A DNA stretch of 31,802 nt. It comes from DRGT01 sp022567895. Lineage in GTDB: Archaea; Thermoproteota; Nitrososphaeria; Nitrososphaerales; Nitrosopumilaceae. The DNA is taken from positions 1-31,802 of the forward strand of contig JADFGC010000007.1 of assembly GCA_022567895.1 (NCBI GenBank), given 5' to 3'. The position numbers and the translations under genes were made by a program. Under the pieces are notes generated by a model. It was given only the letters and a program-made list of their open reading frames with translations. It was not told the DNA's origin and did no database searches. The stretch's first letter is position 1, and each line of letters begins with the position of its first letter. Shown here in pieces: positions 14,929 through 23,003 of this stretch.

Positions 14929-15615
14929 ATGGTAGATGTCACTGTTGTGAAATATTCTTTTGAAGGAGAAAAATTTGAAATTTTAGTAAAACCTGATCCT
15001 GCACTTGATTACAAGCTTGGAAAAAAGAAAGACATCTCTTCTGTTCTAGTTTCAGACGAAATTTACACTGATTCAAGTAAAGGAACAAGAGCTTCTACAG
15101 AAAAACTACTCAAGGCATTCAAGACAGATGACACAACTGCCATAGCAGAAAAAATTCTCCAAAAAGGTGATCTTAATCTAACAACTGATCAAAGGCGCAA
15201 AATGATTGAAGAAAAACGAAAACAAGTTGTAGATTTTATTGCAAAAACATACGTAGACCCACGTTCACACCTGCCACATCCTCCACTTAGAATTGAACAA
15301 GCCATGAAGGATGCACGAGTGTCAATTGACCCACAAAAAAATGTGGATGAACAAGTTAAAGACATTGTCGAAAAATTACGTTCTATAATTCCACTAAAAT
15401 CAGAAAATTTGGATTTGGAAATTATAGTGCCAGCTCAGTTTGCTGCTCAATCTTATTCTGTTCTAAAATCTGCAGGTACTTTGAAAAGAGAAGATTGGTT
15501 ACCAAATGGTTCTCTCAAAGCAATACTTGAAATACCGGCTGCAGCAAGGCCAAACGTGATCGATAGATTAGGTTCTATTACAAAAGGTACTGCTACAGTT
15601 GAGGTTAAAACTTAA
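14929..15615 (+). CDS. sbds: ribosome maturation protein SBDS/Sdo1
   Basis: A 228-residue SBDS orthologue. It has the N-terminal FYSH-type domain (FEILVKPDPALDYKLGKKKDISSVLVSDEIYTDSSKGTRAS), the central helical domain with the QRRKMIEEKRKQVVDFIAKTYVDPRSHLPHPPLRIEQAM signature, and a C-terminal ferredoxin-like domain ending in GTATVEVKT. In eukaryotes it helps release the anti-association factor eIF6 from 60S subunits; the archaeal role in large-subunit maturation is inferred. Its TAA overlaps the rrp4 ATG (TAATG), the conserved archaeal order linking ribosome maturation with the exosome. Confidence 0.96.
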   Translation: MVDVTVVKYSFEGEKFEILVKPDPALDYKLGKKKDISSVLVSDEIYTDSSKGTRASTEKLLKAFKTDDTTAIAEKILQKGDLNLTTDQRRKMIEEKRKQVVDFIAKTYVDPRSHLPHPPLRIEQAMKDARVSIDPQKNVDEQVKDIVEKLRSIIPLKSENLDLEIIVPAQFAAQSYSVLKSAGTLKREDWLPNGSLKAILEIPAAARPNVIDRLGSITKGTATVEVKT

Positions 15616-16295
15616 TGGAAAATACTAAAAGAAAATATGTTATTCCTGGTGATGTTATAACAACAGGACCATACAGACCTGAACAAAATGTAATTCTTGA
15701 TGATAACAGAATAATTGCAACAGCAGTTGGAATTTCTGAAATTTATGATGATACAGTTAAAGTCATTCCACTTGCAGGAAAATACATTCCAAAAATTAAC
15801 GATTTAGTTATTGGCAAAGTATTATCACATTCTTCACTTTCATGGGAACTTGATATCAATGCATGTTATGTTGGATTTTTACCAGCACAAGATGTTTTTG
15901 GGAGGGATTTCGCTGCTCATGCAGATGAGCTTACCTCCAAACTAAAAACTGGAGACTTGGTAGTTGCTAGAATTGCAAACTTTGATAGAACAAGAGACCC
16001 ATTAGTTACAATTTCTGATAGAGAACTTGGAAAGATTGAATCTGGGGAATTAGTCAAAATCTCTCCCAGCAAAGTTCCTAGATTAATTGGAAAACGTGGA
16101 ACAATGATTCAAAATATCGAAATGGCTTCTGGAGCCGTTATTACAATTGGACAAAATGGCTGGGTGGTTGTATCCTGTGAAAATAAAGATGGATTATTAA
16201 AGGCCATTAAAGCCATCAAAATGGTAGAAGCAGAAGCGCATATTGCAAATCTTACGGATAGAGTGAAATCAATGTTAGAATCAAATGGTGAATGA
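15615..16295 (+). CDS. rrp4: exosome RNA-binding subunit Rrp4
   Basis: A 226-residue cap subunit. The N-terminal domain contains VIPGDVITTGPYRPEQN; the S1 domain covers roughly residues 60-140 (VIGKVLSHSSLSWELDINACYVGFLPAQD); the KH domain contains SPSKVPRLIGKRGTMIQNIEMASG with the GKRG loop. It forms the RNA entry cap on the Rrp41-Rrp42 hexamer and recruits substrates. The ATG shares the final A of the SBDS stop, and the end overlaps rrp41 by ATGA. Confidence 0.96.
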   Translation: MENTKRKYVIPGDVITTGPYRPEQNVILDDNRIIATAVGISEIYDDTVKVIPLAGKYIPKINDLVIGKVLSHSSLSWELDINACYVGFLPAQDVFGRDFAAHADELTSKLKTGDLVVARIANFDRTRDPLVTISDRELGKIESGELVKISPSKVPRLIGKRGTMIQNIEMASGAVITIGQNGWVVVSCENKDGLLKAIKAIKMVEAEAHIANLTDRVKSMLESNGE

Positions 16296-17035
16296 TATTG
16301 GGTGGAAAAGTATCAGATGTAGTATTACTAGATGAAAATGGAATTCGTTGCGATGGTAGAAAAATAGACGAACCCAGACGAATAATGATCAAGGCTGGAG
16401 TTTTAAAAAATGCTGATGGCTCTGCATACATTGAATTTGGCGAAAACAAGATTTTAGTAGGTGTTTTTGGCCCAAGAGATGTTCACCCAAAACATATGGC
16501 AAACACAGACACCGGAATTCTTCGCTGCAGATATCACATGTCTCCTTTTTCAGTAACAGAAAGAAAAAATCCCGCTCCATCAAGAAGAGAAATTGAAATT
16601 TCCAAAGTTCTAAAAGAAGCATTAGAACCAGCTGTAATACTTGAAAAATTCCCAAGAACTGCTGTAGATATTTACATTGAAGTTCTTCAAGCTGATGGCG
16701 GCTCTCGTTGTGCAGCTTTAGCTGCTGCATCAGTGGCTCTTGCAGATGCTGGAATTCCAATGAGAGATATGGTTTCTGCATGTGCCGCAGGAAAAGTAGC
16801 AGATACAATTGTTTTAGATATAAACAATGAAGAAGACCAATCTGGTCAAGCAGATATGCCAGTTGGCTACATGCCAAACATGGAAAAAATTACTCTTATT
16901 CAATTAGATGGAATTTTGACACAAGACGAATACAAAAAATGTGTACAAACAGCTATTGAAGGATGTAAACTAGTATACGAACTTCAGAAAAAAGCACTTA
17001 ATGAAAAATTCTTTTCAAATGGGGGAAATGCATAA
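16292..17035 (+). CDS. rrp41: exosome catalytic subunit Rrp41
   Basis: A 247-residue RNase PH-family subunit. GIRCDGRKIDEPRRIMIKAGVL, SAYIEFGENKILVGVFGPRD and the phosphate-site region RCRYHMSPFS are followed by the catalytic acidic segment DINNEEDQSGQADMPV, whose Asp in ADMP corresponds to the active-site Asp of archaeal Rrp41. It degrades RNA 3' to 5' with phosphate and can also add A-rich tails in reverse. It overlaps its neighbours on both sides (ATGA and TAATG), supporting coordinated synthesis. Confidence 0.97.
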   Translation: MILGGKVSDVVLLDENGIRCDGRKIDEPRRIMIKAGVLKNADGSAYIEFGENKILVGVFGPRDVHPKHMANTDTGILRCRYHMSPFSVTERKNPAPSRREIEISKVLKEALEPAVILEKFPRTAVDIYIEVLQADGGSRCAALAAASVALADAGIPMRDMVSACAAGKVADTIVLDINNEEDQSGQADMPVGYMPNMEKITLIQLDGILTQDEYKKCVQTAIEGCKLVYELQKKALNEKFFSNGGNA

Positions 17036-17853
17036 TGGAACACACAACATTAATTGATGAATTAAAAAGTAACAAGATTCGTGAATTACTAGAACAAGGT
17101 CAAAGAATAGATGGCAGATCTTTTGATGAACACCGTCCCCTTTCTATAGAAGTGGGTGTTATTCCAAAAGCAGAAGGTTCTGCTCGTGTACATTTAGGAA
17201 ATACAGAAGTTGTCACTGGAGTTAAAGTTCAACCAGATAGACCATTTCCAGATATGGGCGACAAAGGAATTTTCATTTGTACTGCAGAAATTTTACCACT
17301 TGCTCATCCAAGTGCTGAACCTGGTCCGCCTAGTCCCGACGTTATAGAATTAGCTAGAGTTGTTGATAGAGGCATACGTGAAAGTGGCATGGTTGATTTA
17401 TCACAACTAGTTTTAGTAAAAGACAAGTCAGTTATCGGAATTTTTGCAGATAATAGTGTAATTGACCATGACGGTAATCTGTTTGATGCATGCTCATACG
17501 CATCTACTGCCGCAATTCTTTCAACAAAGATTCCAAAATGGGAAATGAAAGATGATGTACCTGTCAAAGTAGAAGGTCAAGAATCAGATGCACCAATTAC
17601 AACAATTCCTGTTTCTGTTACAATGGGAAGAATAGGTGACCACATTATTGTTGATCCTAATGGTGATGAATGGTCATGTTTAGATGCTAGAATTACAATC
17701 ACTACTAATTCTGATGGAAATATTTGTGCTCTTCAAAAAGGAGGACATGATGGATTTACTTTTGAACAATTAACAAAATGTGGTGAAATCTCTACATCAA
17801 TAGGGGCAAAAATTAGGGAAACCATTAAACAATCGAAACAAGGCGGTCAATAA
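17035..17853 (+). CDS. rrp42: exosome non-catalytic subunit Rrp42
   Basis: A 272-residue RNase PH-fold subunit. RIDGRSFDEHRPLSIEVGVIPKAEGSARVHLGNTEVVTGVKV and the long insertion with AHPSAEPGPPSPDVIELARVVDRGIRESG are typical of Rrp42. The catalytic Asp region of Rrp41 is replaced by VDPNGDEWSCLDARITIT, in line with a structural role. Three Rrp41-Rrp42 pairs build the hexameric ring. It is followed after one base by rpl37ae. Confidence 0.96.
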   Translation: MEHTTLIDELKSNKIRELLEQGQRIDGRSFDEHRPLSIEVGVIPKAEGSARVHLGNTEVVTGVKVQPDRPFPDMGDKGIFICTAEILPLAHPSAEPGPPSPDVIELARVVDRGIRESGMVDLSQLVLVKDKSVIGIFADNSVIDHDGNLFDACSYASTAAILSTKIPKWEMKDDVPVKVEGQESDAPITTIPVSVTMGRIGDHIIVDPNGDEWSCLDARITITTNSDGNICALQKGGHDGFTFEQLTKCGEISTSIGAKIRETIKQSKQGGQ

Positions 17854-17854
17854 A

Positions 17855-18067
17855 ATGGCAAAAAAAATGAAGGTTCTCAAAGGTCTTGGTGCAAGATACG
17901 GAATCAAACTTAGAAAACAATACACCAAAATCCATTTACAAATGAAAGAAAAAAGAGCATGTCCAGATTGTGGCTCAAAAAGATTTGGTAGAGAATCAGT
18001 TGGAATTTGGAAGTGTAAGAAATGTGGATTCAAAATAGCTGGAACTGCCTATGACGTTAAAATTTAA
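17855..18067 (+). CDS. rpl37ae: 50S ribosomal protein L37Ae (eL43)
   Basis: A 70-residue zinc-ribbon ribosomal protein. GLGARYGIKLRKQYTKI precedes the four zinc cysteines ACPDCG and KCKKCG, and the C-terminal FKIAGTAYDV is diagnostic. Its last 17 bases overlap pcc1. In many archaeal exosome superoperons rpoP (Rpb12) stands next to L37Ae; there is no room for it here. Confidence 0.96.
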   Translation: MAKKMKVLKGLGARYGIKLRKQYTKIHLQMKEKRACPDCGSKRFGRESVGIWKCKKCGFKIAGTAYDVKI

Positions 18068-18296
18068 TGCAAATATTACAATCGACGCCAAAGAAAAAAC
18101 TAAATCAATTTTTGATTCAATTAACATAGATAACAAATTTTATCCAGATAACCCAACAAACACAAAAATTTCCTTAAAGGATGTAATTTCAATTTCTATT
18201 GAAGCAAAACAGCTATCACATCTAAGGGCAAATCTTAATTCTACACTGAGATTGGTTCAAGCAAGTTTTGATTCAATTGAATCGGTAAAGATATAA
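18051..18296 (+). CDS. pcc1: KEOPS complex subunit Pcc1
   Basis: An 81-residue Pcc1-like protein with the small alpha-beta layout of the family (FNANITIDAKEKTKSIFDSINIDN at the start, DVISISIEAKQLSHLRANLNSTLRLVQASFDSI at the end). Pcc1 is the dimerising subunit of KEOPS, which makes t6A on tRNAs reading ANN codons together with Kae1. It starts inside rpl37ae. A TATA box for the next gene straddles its stop. The match is by length, motif pattern and conserved operon position. Confidence 0.85.
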   Translation: MTLKFNANITIDAKEKTKSIFDSINIDNKFYPDNPTNTKISLKDVISISIEAKQLSHLRANLNSTLRLVQASFDSIESVKI

Positions 18297-18298
18297 GA
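18291..18298 (+). promoter_or_regulatory. internal TATA box before the prefoldin gene
   Basis: ATATAAGA straddles the TAA of pcc1 and is centred 27 bases before the prefoldin ATG at 18322. It gives the chaperone gene its own leaderless promoter at the end of the operon. Confidence 0.55.
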
Positions 18299-18321
18299 AA
18301 ACCAAAACCTCTTTCCAATAC

Positions 18322-18714
18322 ATGTCTTCAGGCCAACAAATTCCACCATGGTTGCAAGAACAAATAATGAAAATGCAACAATCTCAACAAAGCCTACAAT
18401 CAATCCATATGCAAAAACAACAATTAGGAATGGAATTAGCAGAATCTGACAAGGCACTTGAAGAACTAAAAAAAGCATCAGATGATAACCCAGTTTACAA
18501 ACATGCAGGCTCTATTTTGATAAAATCAAACAAAAAAGATCTTATTGCTGAGCTTGAAGAGAGAAAGGAACTAGCAAATACTCGTTCTATAGTACTGGCC
18601 AAGCAAGAAAAACGTGTCAAAGAAAGCATCAAAGAACAAGAGTCCAAAATTAATGAAATGATGAAAGGTGCATCATCTGGCGGCGCAACAAGTACTCAAG
18701 CCCCAAAATCTTAG
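18322..18714 (+). CDS. pfdB: prefoldin beta subunit
   Basis: A 130-residue prefoldin beta with two coiled-coil arms (IMKMQQSQQSLQSIHMQKQQLGMELAESDKALEELKKA and a C-terminal KELANTRSIVLAKQEKRVKESIKEQESK) around the conserved hairpin NPVYKHAGSILIKSNKKDLIAEL. It forms the alpha2-beta4 jellyfish chaperone that hands unfolded proteins to the thermosome. The low-complexity tail GASSGGATSTQAPKS is probably disordered. The downstream promoter at 18726 separates it from the XPF-like gene. Confidence 0.95.
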   Translation: MSSGQQIPPWLQEQIMKMQQSQQSLQSIHMQKQQLGMELAESDKALEELKKASDDNPVYKHAGSILIKSNKKDLIAELEERKELANTRSIVLAKQEKRVKESIKEQESKINEMMKGASSGGATSTQAPKS

Positions 18715-18725
18715 CATTCCAAACA

Positions 18726-18735
18726 AAATATTAAC
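18726..18735 (+). promoter_or_regulatory. TATA box of the XPF-like nuclease gene
   Basis: AAATATTAAC is centred 26 bases before the GTG at 18756, which supports that non-ATG start. Confidence 0.5.
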
Positions 18736-18755
18736 AAAAAAACTCATTCTAAATT

Positions 18756-19445
18756 GTGAAGTTAGATAAATTACGAATCGTAGTTGATGAAAGAGAAAGA
18801 AAAAGTGGAATTCCAGATCTTTTACGTGCGGTTGGGATCAATATTGAAATGAAAACCCTTCCAGTCGGTGATTATATTGTGGCGCCAGAAACTGTTGTAG
18901 AAAGAAAAAGCATTAAGGATCTTATTTCATCTGTTTTTGATGGAAGATTATTTGATCAATGTAATAGATTAAAAGAAAACTTTCAATTTCCAATAATTTT
19001 GATGGAAGGAAATATGGATGAAATTAACGAAATTACAGAAAATCCATTGATATTTTATGGTGCAGTATCATCAATTGCTTTAGATTTTAAAATTCCAGTA
19101 ATAGCTACTCCAAGTGCAGATCATACTGCAAAATTACTAGTATCGTTGTGTTCAAGGAAAGAGCTTCCTAAAGGACCATTTTTAAAAAAAATAAAGAAAT
19201 CAAATGATATTCAAAAACAACAGCTTGTGGCACTTTCAAGTTTGCCTGGGATTGGAGAAAAACTTGCAATTAGAATGCTTGAAAAATTTGGTTCTCCATT
19301 AAAAGTCTTCAATGCTAGTTCAACAGAACTAGCCAAAGTCCAAGGACTCGGAAATGCAAGAGCAAAAAAAATCAAAAAAATGTTAGAGATGAAAAGCAAA
19401 CATCTCAAAAAATCAAGTCAAAAAACATTGCACGAGTCAGCATAA
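18756..19445 (+). CDS. XPF/ERCC4-type structure-specific endonuclease (short form)
   Basis: A 229-residue protein with an ERCC4 nuclease domain and a tandem helix-hairpin-helix domain but no helicase, the short crenarchaeal-like form. Catalytic residues are intact: VVDERERKSG (Asp11, Glu12, Arg13), GDY (Asp39) and VERKS (Glu49, Arg50, Lys51). The HhH repeats are SSLPGIGEKLAIRMLEKFG and VQGLGNARAKKIKKML. Such enzymes cut 3' flaps and forks as homodimers, often with PCNA. The C-terminus QKTLHESA resembles a PCNA-interacting box but lacks the aromatic pair, so PCNA binding is doubtful. GTG start. Confidence 0.93.
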   Translation: MKLDKLRIVVDERERKSGIPDLLRAVGINIEMKTLPVGDYIVAPETVVERKSIKDLISSVFDGRLFDQCNRLKENFQFPIILMEGNMDEINEITENPLIFYGAVSSIALDFKIPVIATPSADHTAKLLVSLCSRKELPKGPFLKKIKKSNDIQKQQLVALSSLPGIGEKLAIRMLEKFGSPLKVFNASSTELAKVQGLGNARAKKIKKMLEMKSKHLKKSSQKTLHESA

Positions 19446-19446
19446 T

Positions 19447-19932
19447 TCATGCATTATGTTTGATTAATTTTCTTTTCAGTCGAGTTCCACATAAAGGACA
19501 TTCAGAACCTGATTCAAAGTTCTTTTTACATCCTGGGCAATAATGAATCCAATTTCCTACATCATTTATTCCTGAAGTCATTAGTGGCGAGACTTTGAGA
19601 TTGAGATTTTTTGCCACATTAGATATGGCAAAGTCATCAGTGATAATCTCACCATTCATTTGCAAACACAAAGCAATTACTGAAATGTCTTGTTTTGAAA
19701 GTTGATTAAAATCACCAGTTTTTTTAGATGCTACTTTAATTTTATCTACAAATTCTGCATCCGGATCTGAAATTTTCAATCTTTTTGCTTCCATCAAAGT
19801 TCCAATGGCATCATGATTTTTTTTGATATGTTTTATTTCATCAAAAATTAATGATGTGGTAAAAAATTCATCCGTGGTACTAAATGGTATGCCAGCGTAG
19901 AATGCACTAGCATCTAAAATTCTAAAAACCAA
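19447..19932 (-). CDS. nob1: rRNA maturation endonuclease Nob1 (PIN domain plus zinc ribbon)
   Basis: A 161-residue protein. The N-terminal PIN domain starts RILDASAFYAG (Asp7) and has further acidic residues in DISVIALCLQMNGEIITDDFAISNVA. The C-terminal zinc ribbon has CPGCKK and CPLCG. Nob1 cuts the 3' end of the precursor small-subunit rRNA. The start is TTG, and its first 11 bases overlap the end of the NAD kinase gene. It converges on the XPF-like gene with one base between the stops. Confidence 0.93.
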   Translation of the reverse strand: MVFRILDASAFYAGIPFSTTDEFFTTSLIFDEIKHIKKNHDAIGTLMEAKRLKISDPDAEFVDKIKVASKKTGDFNQLSKQDISVIALCLQMNGEIITDDFAISNVAKNLNLKVSPLMTSGINDVGNWIHYCPGCKKNFESGSECPLCGTRLKRKLIKHNA

Positions 19933-20737
19933 GTCGATTCATTTGACGCAAACCACGTTTTTTCAGTCTTACAAAAACTGCTTGTTTTTTGTATTTCTTA
20001 ATAGTAATTGGTTCTTCAAAACCTGCAGATTTTACAACTTGTGCATCCATTACAACATTACAATCATGAGAACAAATTAGTTGGATCTTTTCATCAGGAA
20101 CCACAATTGATTCTAGTCTGTAAACTGGAGCAATAGGAGTTATAATGAGAACATCAAGACTTTCATGAAGAATTGGACCGCCTAAAGAAAATGAATGTCC
20201 AGTAGAACCACTAGGGGTGGCAATGATAACGCCATCCATTTTTTGCTTTACAGTATCATCTTGGAATTTAATTTTAATTTCTATAATTTTGGTGAGATTT
20301 TTTCTAATAATCAAAATCTCATTTAGAGCAGGTGGAAAGTCTTCTCCTCCACAAGACGCAACAACTCTGGTTCTTTTATCAAGAAAAATTTTTCCACTAA
20401 TAATTTGCTTTATTGCAGTGTCAATCCCATCTAGAGTTATCTCAGAAAGAATACCTCTATTGCCTCCCACATTAATTGTAAGCAAAGGAATTTCACTATC
20501 TAAATTTCTAAACGCTCTAAGTGTAGTTCCATCTCCACCAAGAGTTACTACAAGATCTAACTTTTCTTTTTTCAAGTCTTGTATGGTTTCTACTTTCTTA
20601 CAACCTTGAACTGACACAGGTGAAATAGTTAACACCGTAGCTTTTTTTGCAAGAAATTTTTTGGCTATTTTTTTTGCTGCTTCTTCAGCCTCTTTGTTGC
20701 CGAATTTACTTACAACTGCAACCTTGTTTAATTTCAA
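19922..20737 (-). CDS. nadK: NAD kinase
   Basis: A 271-residue ATP/polyphosphate-dependent NAD kinase. VVTLGGDGTTLRAFR (Gly-Gly-Asp-Gly at about 67-70), the NEILI segment and GVIIATPSGSTGHSFSLGGPIL (about 168-190) are the family's nucleotide and NAD sites. It produces NADP(H). The start is TTG at 20737; nob1 overlaps its end, giving a two-gene operon. The rhodanese gene diverges 89 bases away. Confidence 0.94.
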   Translation of the reverse strand: MKLNKVAVVSKFGNKEAEEAAKKIAKKFLAKKATVLTISPVSVQGCKKVETIQDLKKEKLDLVVTLGGDGTTLRAFRNLDSEIPLLTINVGGNRGILSEITLDGIDTAIKQIISGKIFLDKRTRVVASCGGEDFPPALNEILIIRKNLTKIIEIKIKFQDDTVKQKMDGVIIATPSGSTGHSFSLGGPILHESLDVLIITPIAPVYRLESIVVPDEKIQLICSHDCNVVMDAQVVKSAGFEEPITIKKYKKQAVFVRLKKRGLRQMNRLGF

Positions 20738-20826
20738 ACAGCAATTATCGAAAGATTCTCCTTAAAAATGGTAGTTTTCTGAACACTAGGGAAAAACAAT
20801 TAAAAACAATTACAAATAAAGAATTG

Positions 20827-21678
20827 ATGAAGATGAGTTACGCACATCCTGAAGTCTTAGTAGATACGGAATGGGTAGCAAACAACCCACCAAATGATAC
20901 TAGAAAAATCGTAGAGGTTGATTATGATCCTGAGAATGCATATGGAAAAGGTCACATCAAGAATGCTAGTTTAATCTGGTGGAAGCGTGACATTAATGAT
21001 CCTGTTAGAAGGGACATCATTAGCAAAAAACAATTTGAAGATTTAATGAGTAAAAATGGAATTAAATCTGACACTGAGGTTATTCTTTATGGAGACTTTA
21101 ACAATTGGTTTGCAGCATTTGTTTTCTGGGTATTCAAGTACTATGGTCATGAAAACCTCAAAATCATGAATGGTGGTAGAAAAAAATGGGAACTAGAAAA
21201 CAGAGAATATACAACTGATGAACCACAACTTCAAGCTACTGAATACAAATCTGCTCCACCTGATGAAGGATTAAGAGCTTACTTGTTTGATGTATGGCGT
21301 TCATTAGATAGAATAGATTCTGTAATGGTAGATGTTCGATCTCCAAAAGAGTTCACTGGTGAGATTACTGCTCCACCCGAATATCCAATGGAGCATGCAC
21401 AACGAGGTGGACACATTCCTGGCGCAAACAACATTCCATGGTCAACAGCTGTTAATGATGCAGATGGAACTTTCAAATCAGTTGAAGAACTAAATCAAAT
21501 TTATCAACCAAAGGGTGTGACTTCAGATAAGGACGTAATTTGTTATTGTAGAATTGGAGAAAGATCATCTCATACTTGGTTTGTATTGAAATATCTTCTT
21601 GGATACTCTAAGGTTAGAAATTATGATGGCTCTTGGACAGAATGGGGCAACATGATTGGAAACCCAATTGAAAAATAA
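20827..21678 (+). CDS. rhodanese, two-domain thiosulfate/mercaptopyruvate sulfurtransferase
   Basis: A 283-residue tandem rhodanese. The N-terminal domain is inactive in type (VILYGDFNNWFAAFVFW, no Cys at the expected loop). The C-terminal domain carries the active-site loop CRIGERS with catalytic Cys241 in VICYCRIGERSSHTW. The start at 20827 (MKMSYAHPEVLVDTEWV) matches the usual beginning of the family; an in-frame extension to 20647 would run through the divergent NAD kinase and its promoter. It moves sulfane sulfur from thiosulfate or a related donor to a thiol or cyanide. The small protein next to it starts two bases after the stop. Confidence 0.93.
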   Translation: MKMSYAHPEVLVDTEWVANNPPNDTRKIVEVDYDPENAYGKGHIKNASLIWWKRDINDPVRRDIISKKQFEDLMSKNGIKSDTEVILYGDFNNWFAAFVFWVFKYYGHENLKIMNGGRKKWELENREYTTDEPQLQATEYKSAPPDEGLRAYLFDVWRSLDRIDSVMVDVRSPKEFTGEITAPPEYPMEHAQRGGHIPGANNIPWSTAVNDADGTFKSVEELNQIYQPKGVTSDKDVICYCRIGERSSHTWFVLKYLLGYSKVRNYDGSWTEWGNMIGNPIEK

Positions 21679-21679
21679 G

Positions 21680-21991
21680 TTGAGCCAAGAATTACCTGTT
21701 TTAAAAAAAGGAAGTTTCTATTCCATTAAAGATGGTGAAAATGTTCTGATAATGGAAGACAGAACAAAGCGTCGTTTGCCTGTCAAAGAAAGATCTATTG
21801 ATGAAAAACTAAACGTTGAAGCTGAAAAAGGGATGATTCATGATATGGATGGAATTGGACATTGGGTTCCAATTAGGTGGTTTTTTCCAAAAAGTGAGTA
21901 TGATCTTGAAAAGGTTCTTGTTCACGCTGAAGCCATGGAAAAAAAGTATACTGAACTTAGAGAACTTACTTGTCCAGATGACGATGATTAG
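21680..21991 (+). CDS. conserved hypothetical acidic-tailed protein, 103 aa
   Basis: I do not recognise it. The likely start is TTG at 21680 (SQELPVLKKGSFYSIKDG), two bases after the rhodanese stop; an upstream in-frame TTG at 21656 lies inside the rhodanese gene. Visible segments are DGENVLIMEDRTKRRLPVKERSIDEKL, a GIGHWVPIRWFFPKSEYD core, and a final ELTCPDDDD. No cofactor motif is clear. It is probably translated with the rhodanese and may work with it. Confidence 0.7.
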   Translation: MSQELPVLKKGSFYSIKDGENVLIMEDRTKRRLPVKERSIDEKLNVEAEKGMIHDMDGIGHWVPIRWFFPKSEYDLEKVLVHAEAMEKKYTELRELTCPDDDD

Positions 21992-21996
21992 CTAAG

Positions 21997-22007
21997 CTTT
22001 TTAAATA
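21997..22007 (+). promoter_or_regulatory. TATA box of the ferredoxin-fusion gene
   Basis: CTTTTTAAATA is centred 27 bases before the ATG at 22029. The gene therefore has its own promoter although it follows the rhodanese pair on the same strand. Confidence 0.6.
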
Positions 22008-22028
22008 ATTTCAAACCACTGAAATCAA

Positions 22029-22985
22029 ATGTCACTTCTTCTAAAAGATAGAGTATACACAATGGAGTCTCCCACGACTAAAAGGGGTGTTTATCCACTT
22101 CATGGCTACAAGTTGGGACTATACAGACTTCCAATTAAACTAGAAGATCCTTTAGAAATTCAATCAATCTATGATGGTCTAAAAAACACATTTGAGATGG
22201 ATATGTTTGCTGACAGAATCTATGCAACTTACAAATGGAAAGAACAAAACATGGATGATCCAGATGCTGATGGTTATGAACAAGCTGAACTAAGCATTAC
22301 AGTTGAAATCATATCTGGTGAAGTTGTAGACATAATTTACCAGATTTTCCCAATTGAAAAATTCGGAGACCAGAATTGGGTTAAAGATTATAGAAAAAAA
22401 GCAGATCACTATGCAAAAATGGTGATTGACACAATTTTGCGAAATACAATTCTTGCCGATAAAATGATTGAATCTATAATGACAAGTGAAAAAATTCCTG
22501 AAGGTCATGCATTGATAAAATTAGAAGAAATGACTCCGCTTGCACAAATTGTACCAGATGCAAAACCAATGCTAGTAATTAAAGAAGAACAACCAGGAGA
22601 TGTAGTTGGACCAACCGGACAAGCTTGGAAGGGTGGTGGAATCAAACCTGGACCAATTGATGTTGAATACAAATCAAAGATGGGGCAAACTGCACCATAT
22701 AAGGTTGCAGATACCGAAGTTACCCTCAAGACATGGGGACGTGTTGGCACAGATAATGGAGTTATGGGAGTTTGGGGAGAATTTGTTTCCGTTGATATGG
22801 ATATTTGCATTGCAGACGGTGCTTGTATTGAGGCTTGCCCCGTAGACGTTTTTGAATTTCGTGATTTTCCTGGCAATCCTGCTTCAACAAAAAAACCACT
22901 TCAGATAAGAGAACCTGATTGTATCTTTTGTTTGGCATGTGAAGGTGTTTGTCCTCCAACGGCCATCAAGATTTATGAAAAATAG
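22029..22985 (+). CDS. ferredoxin-domain fusion protein with thaumarchaeal N-terminal domain
   Basis: A 318-residue protein. Residues about 1-200 are a soluble domain I cannot name. Residues about 205-318 resemble the 7Fe ferredoxin of Sulfolobus. CIADGACIEACP (Cys260, 266, 270) has Asp263 where a fourth Cys would be, so the first cluster is probably [3Fe-4S]. CIFCLACEGVCP (Cys298, 301, 304, 308) completes the second, [4Fe-4S], cluster. The Sulfolobus protein binds a zinc through histidines before the first cluster; the matching stretch here (about 211-259) has no His, so that zinc site is absent. It may be an electron carrier with a partner-binding N-terminal domain. Confidence 0.9.
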   Translation: MSLLLKDRVYTMESPTTKRGVYPLHGYKLGLYRLPIKLEDPLEIQSIYDGLKNTFEMDMFADRIYATYKWKEQNMDDPDADGYEQAELSITVEIISGEVVDIIYQIFPIEKFGDQNWVKDYRKKADHYAKMVIDTILRNTILADKMIESIMTSEKIPEGHALIKLEEMTPLAQIVPDAKPMLVIKEEQPGDVVGPTGQAWKGGGIKPGPIDVEYKSKMGQTAPYKVADTEVTLKTWGRVGTDNGVMGVWGEFVSVDMDICIADGACIEACPVDVFEFRDFPGNPASTKKPLQIREPDCIFCLACEGVCPPTAIKIYEK

Positions 22986-23003
22986 TAACACTTTTTCATT
23001 GCA

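Noticed and set aside
20647..20826. 60-codon N-terminal extension of the rhodanese
   Set aside because: It runs through the divergent NAD kinase gene and both promoters, and is rich in Leu/Phe/Gln without resemblance to a rhodanese.
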